Positions 36,791-45,799 of a DNA stretch of 64,000 bases are shown here, in pieces (position 1 is the stretch's first letter; each line of letters begins with the position of its first letter). The stretch comes from Dolichospermum compactum NIES-806. GTDB lineage: Bacteria; Cyanobacteriota; Cyanobacteriia; Cyanobacteriales; Nostocaceae. The stretch spans positions 1,587,140 through 1,651,139 of the forward strand of contig NZ_AP018316.1 of assembly GCF_002368115.1 (NCBI RefSeq), in the 5' to 3' direction. The position numbers were made by a program, and so were the translations under genes. The notes under the pieces were generated by a model. The model was not told where the DNA came from. It made no database searches and worked only from the letters and a program-made list of their open reading frames with translations.

Positions 36791-37495
36791 AAAACGTAAT
36801 CCCCATAATCCCCGATTTTTGGATAAAGAATTGGGGAAAAAAAGCGGTCAGTGATGTAAAACTGACCGCAAAATGTTCAATGCTGATAAATGTAAAAGAG
36901 TTATCAGATTGACAATGCCATTAGAACAGCTAAGAGAATTTAGCACAAGTGTATACAATATTTTGGGCAAAGCCAAAGCCCGGATTTCTCACAAACGAAA
37001 AAAATTGTTCATAAAGAGTAAAACAAAGGAAGTTTATTTGATATAGGAATCCGGTTTGGTTCCTGATAGCTATCTAAAACTTCCAGGGTTTTGTATAAAA
37101 ATTATTCTTTGAGGTATTCAAAAATCCGAAATTACCGATTGTGACACCTGGGGGTGCGGAAGGTGGGTTAAAAGTGAACTGTTTTGGTATACAATCTGTT
37201 CTTACTGGGGTCATATTTTATAATTGCTGAAATGCTTTTTACATATACATTTTCGCAGTTTTTGACCCCTTTTTTCTTTTCTTTGTGAGAAATCCTGGTT
37301 ATCTTGGGCGATCTTGGGGGACTTGGATTAGCCCTTATAAAGGGGGGTAACAATGTGATAAAAATTACGAAATACCACTTCTTAAACATCCTCTAACTTC
37401 TTTCCAAGAACTTACAGATTTCACAGATTAAATTATCTCAAAAATCATCTAATCTATGAAATCCTTTCATCCGTTTAATCCGTGTTCAAACTAAT
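36791..37495. other. Intergenic, 700 bp, no gene recognised
   Basis: AT-rich, with one strong hairpin near its start, discussed separately. Small open frames here showed no recognisable protein. The region before 37496 must hold the rsmI promoter. Confidence 0.45.
36837..36869 (-). terminator. Hairpin with T-run on the minus strand
   Basis: A 9-bp perfect stem, GCGGTCAGT / ACTGACCGC (36844-36852 and 36861-36869), with an 8-base loop. On the minus strand it is followed by seven Ts, a typical terminator. No leftward gene lies just upstream, so it may end an unannotated leftward RNA. Confidence 0.4.
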
Positions 37496-38350
37496 ATGCA
37501 AACTGAACCAAAACCAGGAACACTTTATATTGTTGCCACACCCATCGGTAATCTAGAAGATATGACTTTTAGGGCGGTGCGAATTTTACAAGCCGTGGAT
37601 ATGATTGCGGCAGAAGATACACGCCACACAGGCAGATTGTTACAACATTTTCAAGTGAAAACTCCCCAAATTAGTTACCATGAACATAATAGTCATAGTC
37701 GTGTTCCTGAACTATTAGAGTATTTACAATATGGAAAAGCGATCGCATTGGTAAGTGATGCGGGAATGCCAGGAATTTCTGACCCAGGATATGAGTTAAT
37801 TAAGGCTTGTATTGATAATGGGATCACTGTTGTGCCTATTCCCGGTGCAAGTGCTGTAATTACGGCTTTGAGCGCGGCTGGATTACCCACAGATAGGTTT
37901 ATTTTTGATGGTTTTTTACCGGTTAAAAGTCAACAACGCCAGAAATATTTGGAGTCTTTGCAAGGTGAATCCCGAACTTTGGCTTTCTATGAATCACCTC
38001 ACAGATTACGAGATACCTTAGCCGATTTGGGAGCAATCTTGGGAAGCGATCGCTCTCTAGTTATAGCACGAGAACTGACGAAATTATATGAGGAATTTTG
38101 GAGGGGAACAATTGCCGAGGGGATTACCCATTACCAAGACAAAGAACCCCAAGGAGAATATACTCTTTTAGTAGCTGGAAATCCACCTAGTAAACCTCAA
38201 CTCACAGAAACCGAATTAAAAAACGAACTATTATCAATGATTAAACAAGGTATTTCTCGTTCTCAAGCTAGTCGTGAGATAGCAAAGGATACGGGTTTAT
38301 CTCGTCGCTATCTCTATCAACTAGCTTTGACAATTGAACTTAGCAGCTAA
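37496..38350 (+). CDS. rsmI: 16S rRNA (cytidine-1402-2'-O)-methyltransferase
   Basis: This 284-residue protein of the tetrapyrrole-methylase fold methylates the ribose of C1402 in 16S rRNA with S-adenosylmethionine. Signature segments are TLYIVATPIGNLEDMTFRAVRIL, DMIAAEDTRHTGRLL, ALVSDAGMPGISDPGYELI and VVPIPGASAVITALSAAGLPTDRF. The length is normal for RsmI. It faces the large minus-strand gene at 38388, with only 37 bp between stops and no clear terminator. It is a housekeeping gene and marks the right border of the protease cluster. Confidence 0.95.
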   Translation: MQTEPKPGTLYIVATPIGNLEDMTFRAVRILQAVDMIAAEDTRHTGRLLQHFQVKTPQISYHEHNSHSRVPELLEYLQYGKAIALVSDAGMPGISDPGYELIKACIDNGITVVPIPGASAVITALSAAGLPTDRFIFDGFLPVKSQQRQKYLESLQGESRTLAFYESPHRLRDTLADLGAILGSDRSLVIARELTKLYEEFWRGTIAEGITHYQDKEPQGEYTLLVAGNPPSKPQLTETELKNELLSMIKQGISRSQASREIAKDTGLSRRYLYQLALTIELSS

Positions 38351-38387
38351 GTATAGAAACGATGATCATGATCTAGAATAGGACAAA

Positions 38388-41300
38388 CTAGACGACCGCT
38401 CCAAAGGAGAAAACCGCATCATTAAAATCGTAGTCACTTACTCCCACACCCGCAGGTAAATCTTCAAAACCAAAAGTATTATTGCCAAAACTCTTCAAGT
38501 GGGCTGCACCATCTGGGTTAGCTACCCCAAAGCTAAAATAGGCTACAGGTAAAGTCGTGTAATTTTGGGCATTAGCCGGACTATTATTAGGGTTCGCAGC
38601 AAAGAAAGCATTAATCGCTTGTTGAAGATTACCAGAAAAGTTACCACCATTAGCAATTACAAAAGGAGAATAGATTTTACCACCACTGACAATGACATCA
38701 CTTGCAGCACCACTAGCTGAACCCCCTACCCGCACAATAAAGTTATCTACTACCTTACTCAAAGCGGCTTTCGCATAACCGGTGTCCCCTGGTTTAATGC
38801 CATTTACAGACCCGGTTACATTATCCACCTCATATAGACCGAACAGATTATTAAAGGCTGCGGTGGTCTGATTTAGGGCATTTTGCAGGAAGTTTTTGAC
38901 AAGGGATGGGTTGTAGTTATTAGGAAATTCGTAGCCCAATTTATCAACAATACCAGTTAATGTACCTGCTTCCTTGGGAATCAGTTTATCATCAGGAGCA
39001 ATTGAGATTAGCTGAGTTGGTGCTACTGTAGCAGTTGTAGCTTTACCCGTAACCGTTACCTTAACATCAGCACTTGCGGAAAGACTACCATCAGAAACAG
39101 TGTAACTAAAGACATCATTACCCAAATAATTGGCATCTGACAGCGTATAGGTCAAATTATTGCCATTGATCTCAACTTTGCCATATTTACCGTCGGTTTT
39201 GCCGGTGAGCTTTAAACTATCTCCTTCAGGGTCACTATCATTGTTTAAAGGGTTGATAGTTCCCGCACTTCCTTGACTGACAGACAATTGATCATTTTGT
39301 GCAACGGGAGGATCATTTACCGGAGTCAGATTGATTGTTATTGTAGCAGGATCAGATTCTACTTTTGGAGTACCATTATCAATCGCTGCTACTGTGAATG
39401 TGGCAACATTACCATTAGCATTAATAACGGGATTATATCGCACATTAGCCAGGTCATTAACTAATATCTCTTGATTGACAATCACTTGTTGACCATTCAC
39501 AAAAGTTAGGCTTCCAGCGGTTGGTAAACTTATTACCTTAATTGCCATTAAATCATTATTGTCTTCGTCTTGGTATTTACCCTTGTTTTTGAAGTCTCCA
39601 ATACCAAAACTTATTATTTGATCTTCTTGTCCATTTTGGGTGAAGCTTTGCAGATTTGGTTTTTTGTTGGGTGCAGTGTCATCATTATTAATTGTTCCTT
39701 TCGCTGTAGCGTTGGTGGAACTAACAACTGCATCATTATTAGGATTACTCAAACTGACAGTAAAAGTCTCATTGCCTTCAAATAGGGTATCTTGAGTTGT
39801 TTGGACAGTAAAGGTTGTAGTAGTCTCTCCAGGTGCAAAAGTTAAAGTCTCCGTTTTTGCCGTCAAGTCACTGGTACTAGCTGTATCATCTGTCGCAATA
39901 GAAGTGGCTACAGTCACACTTTGGTTAGCTTGAGCATCCCCTGTACGAGTGACAGTGAAATTTACCTCACTTCCTTCCGTTGCGGAAGCAGCAGCAATAC
40001 TAAATACGGGTGCAGTGTCATCATTATTAATTGTTCCTTTCGCTGTAGCGTTGGTGGAACTAACAACTGCACCGTTATTAGGATTACTCAAACTGACAGT
40101 GAAAGTCTCATTGCCTTCAAATAGGCTATCTTGAGTTGTTTGGACAGTAAAGGTTGTAGTAGTCTCTCCAGGTGCAAAAGTTAAAGTCTCCGTTTTTGCC
40201 GTCAAGTCACTAGTACTAGCTGTATCATCTGTCGCAATAGAAGTTGCTACAGTCACACTTTGGTTAGCTTGAGCATCCCCTGTACGAGTGACAGTGAAAT
40301 TTACCTCACTTCCTTCCGTTGCGGAAGCAGCAGCAATACTAAATACGGGTGCAGTGTCATCATTATTAATTGTTCCTTTGGCTGTGGCATTTGTGGAACT
40401 AATGATTGCACCATTGGTAGCATTGCTTAAACCAGCAGTAAAAGTTTCTTGGTCTTCAAATAGGGCATCTGGAGTTGTTTGGACAGCAAAGATTTTAGTA
40501 GTTTCTCCCTGTGCAAAAGTCAGAGTTTCCGTTTTTGCAGTCAAGTCGGTATCACTGGCTGTATCACCTGTAGCAATAGAGGTAACTAAAGTCACACTTT
40601 GTTGAGCCTGGGCATCTCCTGTTCGAGTTACAGTAAAGTTGATAGCATTTCCTTCTGATGCCTCAGCGGTAGCAATGCTAAATATGGGGGCTGGATCATC
40701 ATTAGTAATAGTTCCTTGGGCTGTGGCGTTTGTAGAACTAATGATTGATACATTTGTAGGATTACTTAAACTGACAGTAAATGTCTCATTTCCTTCAAAC
40801 AGGACATCTTGAGTTGTTTGGACAGCAAAGGTTGTAGTAGTCTCTCCCGGTGCAAAAGTCAAAGTTGCCGTTTTTGCAGTCAAGTCGGTATCACTGGCTG
40901 TATCCCCTGTAGCAATAGAGGTAGTTACAGTTACACTTTGTGAAGACGAATTATTTCCTGTCCGAGTGACAGTGAAAATTATGATATTTCCTTCTGTTGC
41001 TGAAGCTGAGGTGATAGCAAACTGTGGTAATTCATAATTCTTCAGAATAGCTAAGGGATTACTATTCGCACTAATTAAGGTGTAATTTCCCTGGGGTGAA
41101 AATGTCAGTTGACTGATGTTTTTGAATCCTTCAACATCCACTTTTAGTGAATCTTGTGCCGGATTAAAATCTGTAATTATATTGGGACTTTGCAGATATG
41201 CAGCATTAGCTAACCAAAATGTATCTTGACCATCACCACCTGTTAAGGTGTTACCACCAAGACCAGAGAAGATGATATCATTACCAGCATCACCAAATAC

Positions 41301-44300
41301 TTTGTCATTCCGATCAGGGAATATTTGATCATTCCCTTCACCACCAGATAAAATATTATTACCTTGACCATCGGAGAATAAACGGTCAATTCCTGAACCA
41401 CCTAAAGCCGTATCATTTTCCTTAGCAAAGATTTCATCATCACCTTCACCACCATCTAGGATATTGTCACCTGTTCCTGTGACACCATCAATGGAGTCAT
41501 TACCTGCTAAACCCAGGAGAGTATAACCGCTGGCAGATGCTAATAATATATCGTTTCCAGAAGTACCACTAATAGTAACAGGTAGATTATTTGGTAGTTC
41601 AATAATGCCTAATTTTTCAGGAATTGTTGTGCCAGCAACATTAAAATCATTATCATTAATCAAAGCCAGAATATTGGGGGCAACTAATGCCAAACCTTCT
41701 AATTTTTCAACTCCGGTGTAACCTACTTGTGCTGCATTAACAATTAAAGTTTTGTTAGCAGCAATAATTCCAGCGGTAGTTAATTCAGCCGGGCTTAATT
41801 GTTCAATATTCTTAGCACTTGGCAAAGTAAAGTTAGCAGGATTATTGATATTAGTAGCTGTTGTTAAATCTATTTGATAGATAAGTTTATTGGAAGTATT
41901 ATCACTTCTATCATCTCTTTCTACAACTGCAAATTTACCATTACCCAATGCAACAGCATCACCGATTTTATCAGTTTTGGCATTACCACTGCCTGTAATA
42001 TCATCCAAGAGATAGAGATATTCACCAGTTACCTGTTTAGAAACTATGTCAAATTCCAAAATTCGCAAATTACGGGAATTTCTGGAGGTTGTATCAGTGC
42101 CATTATCGGGATTATCAATTGGACTTTGAATAAAAGCATATAGTTTGTTACCTTCTAGTGCTATTGCTTCAAAGCCGCGATTTGCCCGTCTTTGGGCGTA
42201 AACTGCGGGTAATACCTCAGTTCCAAAAGTCCCTGCGGGTTGATCTGGTTCTGTGGCTGCTGCTGTTCCTTGGGGAACAAAACGCTCAAGTAACTTCCCA
42301 TTGACATCAAAATGGTAAATTGCGGGACGATATTCATCTACCAGCCAATAGTTGCCATTTGGTGCAATCACGATACCTTCGACATCAGCCCCTAAAGTAT
42401 CATTAGGTAAGATTTGACCATTTAAATCAACGCCGATTTCATCAGTGTAAGCTGTTCCACCAGCCCCAGCTTGGACGTTGGGAAGTCCAGTTAATGGGGT
42501 TGTACCATCTTCACGAAATAACCCAGTTCTTTTGGTAATCGTGATTTGATTAGTGGTTTGATTGAGTTCAAAACTGACTATTTCTGGTTGAAAATTTGGT
42601 AATAAAAACGGTCTATTTTGACCTGTGGGTTCACCATTGGGACCACGATCTGTATGGGTAACAAATTTGAGATTGCCATTATCTGCCACACCTTGGAAAT
42701 ACAATCCAGAAAAACCACCCAAGAAGATATCTTGTCCGGTGGAAGTTGTGCCTAATTTGGGTAGATTTTGAAATTCATAAGTAGTTAACTTTGGTTGGGA
42801 AGCTATTTCATAAAAGCTAACAGTATTACTAACTTCATTAGAAACTGCCAACATGGGACGAGAATTGGGACTATTTTCCGCAGAGATAAATTTTAAGCCT
42901 TCAGGAGAGACATCACCTTCGGTTCTAATATACTGAACAAATTGAGGTGCAGTGGGGTTACTAAGATTATATACCATCACCCCACCGCCAGCCCTTTCTA
43001 AGCCAACGAATCCATAAGGAATACCATCAATTACACCAACAACTGTACTTTCTGGTTCAGGGCCTTTATTATCGGAACGAGTATCAAATTCAGTGGCTGA
43101 ACCATTATTAGCATTAAAAAGTGTAGGCGTTCGTTGTTTGAGAATTTGTTCAATTTGGTCGCCACTGTCATATACTAATTTACCTTGATCATCCCAAATT
43201 GAGAAGGAACGAGCGCCGTAAGCATAAAGTTGATCAAAGTCTCCGTCTCCATCGGTATCTCCCAGTTTATTGGTAACGGTTAAACGTCCTAAATTTTCCG
43301 GTTTTTTCAACTCAGTAGCATTAGGAAAAGCTGTAGGATCAAGAGCTAAACTAGAAACTCTTGCTTCTTCGTTAAATAGTGATCCTTCATTACCAAAAGT
43401 ACCATTTGCGGTAGGACGAATCCGCGCATCTCCTTCATTTGCGGTGATATAATAGGTTTTATTGCCAACTAGGAAAGAGCTAATTGCATCGGGTTGATAC
43501 ATCCCGAAAATTGGCCAATTTTGAATATTAATTTTACCTCCACCACTAGAAGTACCATTAACATCTCTATCACTAGCATCAAGACCATTTCCTGGTAAAT
43601 TATGATCTTTAAAACCTAATGGAACAATTTTAGTAATACTAGCAGTAGCAATCTCTAAAACTGCAAAGGCGTTATTTTCTTGTAGGGTAACAAATGCAGT
43701 TTTGCCATCGGAAGAAACTGCAATATACTCTGGTTCTAAATCTTGAGCAACGGCGGCATTAAGCCCAAAAAGTCTGACTCCGGCGGCTTTTAAAGTTTCT
43801 TTTTGCTCATTAAATGCCGTGAAATTTGCAGTTGTAACTTTACTATTATCTAAACTGGCAATGTTTCCAGAAACATCAATAATACTAATTGAACCTTCTG
43901 GATCAATGGCATAATTTTCACTGGGTTCTCCTTCGTTGGTGACAAGTAATTTGCTACCATCCGCAGTGAAAGTGATCATGTCAGGTAAAGCACCTACTGT
44001 CACTTCGGAAATTTTAGTGAGAGTTACAGCGTCATAAAAAGCAATTTTACCAGGGTCGGTACTTGTAGTTGCAGAAACAGCGATCGCCACAATGCTATTT
44101 CCAGTTCCTATGCCTTTTCTGACGGCTACACTTTGAATTCCTGCACCTAAGTTAGAAAGATCAATGTTAGTAACTTGAGTGGGGTTATTTGCATCAGAAA
44201 CATCCACTACTTGGAGAACAGGTTTATTCCCAGATTCTCCAGTCACAAACAGGCGTTGAGATATGGGATCAAAATCAGAAATTTCTGCGCCGCTTAATTT

Positions 44301-44336
44301 GATAGTACCGATATGGTTAAGTTGAATTGAATTCAT
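38388..44336 (-). CDS. Giant secreted phytase-like / RTX / Calx-beta / DUF4114 protein
   Basis: This protein has 1982 residues and no classical N-terminal signal. Order: a choice-of-anchor-I beta-propeller-like domain (about 1-555; LSNLGAGIQSVAVRKG, LLVTNEGEPSENY); an esterase-like/phytase-like domain (about 560-960; FVTHTDRGPNGEP, PNGNYWLVDEYRP); RTX-type calcium repeats (about 980-1065; LAGNDSIDG, DGGEGDDEIF); four Calx-beta repeats (about 1090-1540; ATEGSEVNFTVTRTGD); cadherin/Ig-like domains (about 1550-1790; PVAQNDQLSVSQGS); and C-terminal DUF4114 (SDYDFNDAVFSF). RTX repeats and the missing N-signal suggest type I secretion. It is likely a calcium-binding surface or extracellular phosphatase/phytase-like protein. 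Two Calx-beta units are nearly identical in DNA. Confidence 0.85.
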   Translation of the reverse strand: MNSIQLNHIGTIKLSGAEISDFDPISQRLFVTGESGNKPVLQVVDVSDANNPTQVTNIDLSNLGAGIQSVAVRKGIGTGNSIVAIAVSATTSTDPGKIAFYDAVTLTKISEVTVGALPDMITFTADGSKLLVTNEGEPSENYAIDPEGSISIIDVSGNIASLDNSKVTTANFTAFNEQKETLKAAGVRLFGLNAAVAQDLEPEYIAVSSDGKTAFVTLQENNAFAVLEIATASITKIVPLGFKDHNLPGNGLDASDRDVNGTSSGGGKINIQNWPIFGMYQPDAISSFLVGNKTYYITANEGDARIRPTANGTFGNEGSLFNEEARVSSLALDPTAFPNATELKKPENLGRLTVTNKLGDTDGDGDFDQLYAYGARSFSIWDDQGKLVYDSGDQIEQILKQRTPTLFNANNGSATEFDTRSDNKGPEPESTVVGVIDGIPYGFVGLERAGGGVMVYNLSNPTAPQFVQYIRTEGDVSPEGLKFISAENSPNSRPMLAVSNEVSNTVSFYEIASQPKLTTYEFQNLPKLGTTSTGQDIFLGGFSGLYFQGVADNGNLKFVTHTDRGPNGEPTGQNRPFLLPNFQPEIVSFELNQTTNQITITKRTGLFREDGTTPLTGLPNVQAGAGGTAYTDEIGVDLNGQILPNDTLGADVEGIVIAPNGNYWLVDEYRPAIYHFDVNGKLLERFVPQGTAAATEPDQPAGTFGTEVLPAVYAQRRANRGFEAIALEGNKLYAFIQSPIDNPDNGTDTTSRNSRNLRILEFDIVSKQVTGEYLYLLDDITGSGNAKTDKIGDAVALGNGKFAVVERDDRSDNTSNKLIYQIDLTTATNINNPANFTLPSAKNIEQLSPAELTTAGIIAANKTLIVNAAQVGYTGVEKLEGLALVAPNILALINDNDFNVAGTTIPEKLGIIELPNNLPVTISGTSGNDILLASASGYTLLGLAGNDSIDGVTGTGDNILDGGEGDDEIFAKENDTALGGSGIDRLFSDGQGNNILSGGEGNDQIFPDRNDKVFGDAGNDIIFSGLGGNTLTGGDGQDTFWLANAAYLQSPNIITDFNPAQDSLKVDVEGFKNISQLTFSPQGNYTLISANSNPLAILKNYELPQFAITSASATEGNIIIFTVTRTGNNSSSQSVTVTTSIATGDTASDTDLTAKTATLTFAPGETTTTFAVQTTQDVLFEGNETFTVSLSNPTNVSIISSTNATAQGTITNDDPAPIFSIATAEASEGNAINFTVTRTGDAQAQQSVTLVTSIATGDTASDTDLTAKTETLTFAQGETTKIFAVQTTPDALFEDQETFTAGLSNATNGAIISSTNATAKGTINNDDTAPVFSIAAASATEGSEVNFTVTRTGDAQANQSVTVATSIATDDTASTSDLTAKTETLTFAPGETTTTFTVQTTQDSLFEGNETFTVSLSNPNNGAVVSSTNATAKGTINNDDTAPVFSIAAASATEGSEVNFTVTRTGDAQANQSVTVATSIATDDTASTSDLTAKTETLTFAPGETTTTFTVQTTQDTLFEGNETFTVSLSNPNNDAVVSSTNATAKGTINNDDTAPNKKPNLQSFTQNGQEDQIISFGIGDFKNKGKYQDEDNNDLMAIKVISLPTAGSLTFVNGQQVIVNQEILVNDLANVRYNPVINANGNVATFTVAAIDNGTPKVESDPATITINLTPVNDPPVAQNDQLSVSQGSAGTINPLNNDSDPEGDSLKLTGKTDGKYGKVEINGNNLTYTLSDANYLGNDVFSYTVSDGSLSASADVKVTVTGKATTATVAPTQLISIAPDDKLIPKEAGTLTGIVDKLGYEFPNNYNPSLVKNFLQNALNQTTAAFNNLFGLYEVDNVTGSVNGIKPGDTGYAKAALSKVVDNFIVRVGGSASGAASDVIVSGGKIYSPFVIANGGNFSGNLQQAINAFFAANPNNSPANAQNYTTLPVAYFSFGVANPDGAAHLKSFGNNTFGFEDLPAGVGVSDYDFNDAVFSFGAVV
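39672..40349 (-). repeat. Tandem 339-bp Calx-beta-coding repeats
   Basis: Bases 39672-40010 and 40011-40349 are near-identical 113-codon units with only a few substitutions. The next unit (40350-40688) is clearly more diverged. The pattern fits recent in-frame duplication or homogenisation. Confidence 0.85.
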
Positions 44337-44822
44337 AATTTTTATATTGGCAATTAGAGGTTTGTTGTTACTTAGTCTGGAACGGAGATTTTAGTCTTTT
44401 TGAGCTTAAAAAAAAATGGCTAAATTTCTGACTATTCAGAGAATTTATCCCAATTTATTTAAGGCATAAATAATTAAAGGTTAAGGAAAAATTAAAAAAC
44501 CTACGATAACAGCTTATGTGTTAATCCTGTCTACACTTGACTAAATAGCTTTTGTTTTCTAACTTTCAGTAATTTTTGTTTTATTAATTTGATCCTATTC
44601 CCACCATATATTTATTATATCTGAATGTGGAACAAGAGCGTTCGCATCTCGAAAAGACGGCACTCTGTATAAATCGCTAAAAATCCAGAGTATTAAATAT
44701 TAATACTGAATTAAGCAAGTAATTATTTATGATAGCCTAAAAATGCTAACGTATGATGTTTTACAGTGCAGAATGTTAGGTTAATAATATATACTGGATA
44801 AAAAATAGTCCTTAAAATCACC
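44337..44822. other. Divergent intergenic region, no gene
   Basis: AT-rich, 486 bp, between the giant gene start and a kinase remnant. It presumably holds the leftward promoter of the giant gene. Nothing else recognised. Confidence 0.45.
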
Positions 44823-45145
44823 ATGCAAGTCTGGATACTTAACACCCAACTCCAAAACGGACAGTACATTATCCAAAAAGTCATCGGTGGTAGTGGCTTT
44901 GGTGAGACCTATCGGGCTAGAGATACGGAAGAAAATAGACTGGTAGTTATTAAAACTCTAAATCGTGAATAACAACAAAAACAAGATTTTACAGACAGAC
45001 AAAAAAGTTTCGTAGAGAAGCATTAGATTTAGCCGAATGCTACCATCCGCATATTGTCCAAGTTTACGATACTTTTCTGGAAAATGGTTTTTGGGCGATC
45101 GTCATGGAACATATTGACGGGGATAATTTGTTATACTACAAAAAT
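44823..45145 (+). pseudogene. Ser/Thr protein kinase remnant
   Basis: The start codes for MQVWILNTQLQNGQYIIQKV, then GGSGFGETYRARD (the glycine loop) and VVIKTLNRE (subdomain II Lys), followed by a stop. In another frame the sequence continues with LDLAECYHPHIVQVYDTFLE and AIVMEHIDGDNL, the next parts of a cyanobacterial Hanks-type kinase. The rest of the catalytic domain (HRD and DFG) is missing. So this is a frameshifted, truncated kinase gene of the type common in Nostocales. The following 130 bp contain repeat DNA. Confidence 0.8.
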
Positions 45146-45277
45146 ATTACTTTTAATAAAACAGCAACTAAACAGAACCTCAAAGGACACCTCCCTGTAG
45201 CATTTGGATATGAAGGGGGGTGGACAGGGGTGGGTAGAAGTTTTCTGTCGCCTCCAGGCTTGTATATTGTAGGTGCA

Positions 45278-45511
45278 TCAAGGAAAGTTTTCCCATGCTT
45301 GAGTAACTAACTGACTTAACCAACGTCTTTGTTGTCTATCTAACATTTGATCATCCGCTAATACTTGGGTCGTTAATTGATCTAAGGACTGACCCTGTGC
45401 GCGAACAACTCTAACTACACCAGCAATTACCGCAGCAACTAGTTCTTCATCAACTGGCTGTTTTCTGAGTGCAGATATTTCTTGGGGACTGTCTGGGATA
45501 GGATAATTCAT
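45278..45511 (-). CDS. Small conserved hypothetical protein
   Basis: A 77-residue soluble protein, MNYPIPDSPQEISAL to QRRWLSQLVTQAWENFP, mostly helical, with a hydrophobic stretch VAAVIAGVVRVVRA. No domain is recognised. It starts with an ATG at 45511. Composition and the clean frame suggest a real gene. Confidence 0.55.
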   Translation of the reverse strand: MNYPIPDSPQEISALRKQPVDEELVAAVIAGVVRVVRAQGQSLDQLTTQVLADDQMLDRQQRRWLSQLVTQAWENFP

Positions 45512-45799
45512 GGCGTGGGTTTAGGAAATTTACAATATGAACAATAAACTTGATAGTAAGAATTCAGAGGTCAGGAGTCATGATGTAGGGGCGCAGGACT
45601 TGCGCTCAGTCAGGAAGCAGGAGGTAGAAAGAAGGCGGAAAAAGATTTTTCTTCTCTGTTCTCTTCAATCTCAAACCTTATGTATGCTGAGTCCTTACAC
45701 TTGATAAATCATTAAAATTCTTTATGGGATCTTTATGAAGTTAATTAGCGCAGAGTCTAACCTAGTTTCTGCCTTTTTTTAATCTGTCTAAGTGAGTAA
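45512..45799. other. Intergenic with GTAGGGGCGCAGG repeat
   Basis: Carries GTAGGGGCGCAGGACTTGCG, also found with small changes at about 56667. No gene; it holds the promoter side of the flavoprotein gene. Confidence 0.45.

Noticed and set aside
45104..45310. Rightward ORF across the kinase remnant and repeat DNA
   Set aside because: Only its first part matches a kinase; the rest is repeat sequence, so it is treated as part of a pseudogene.
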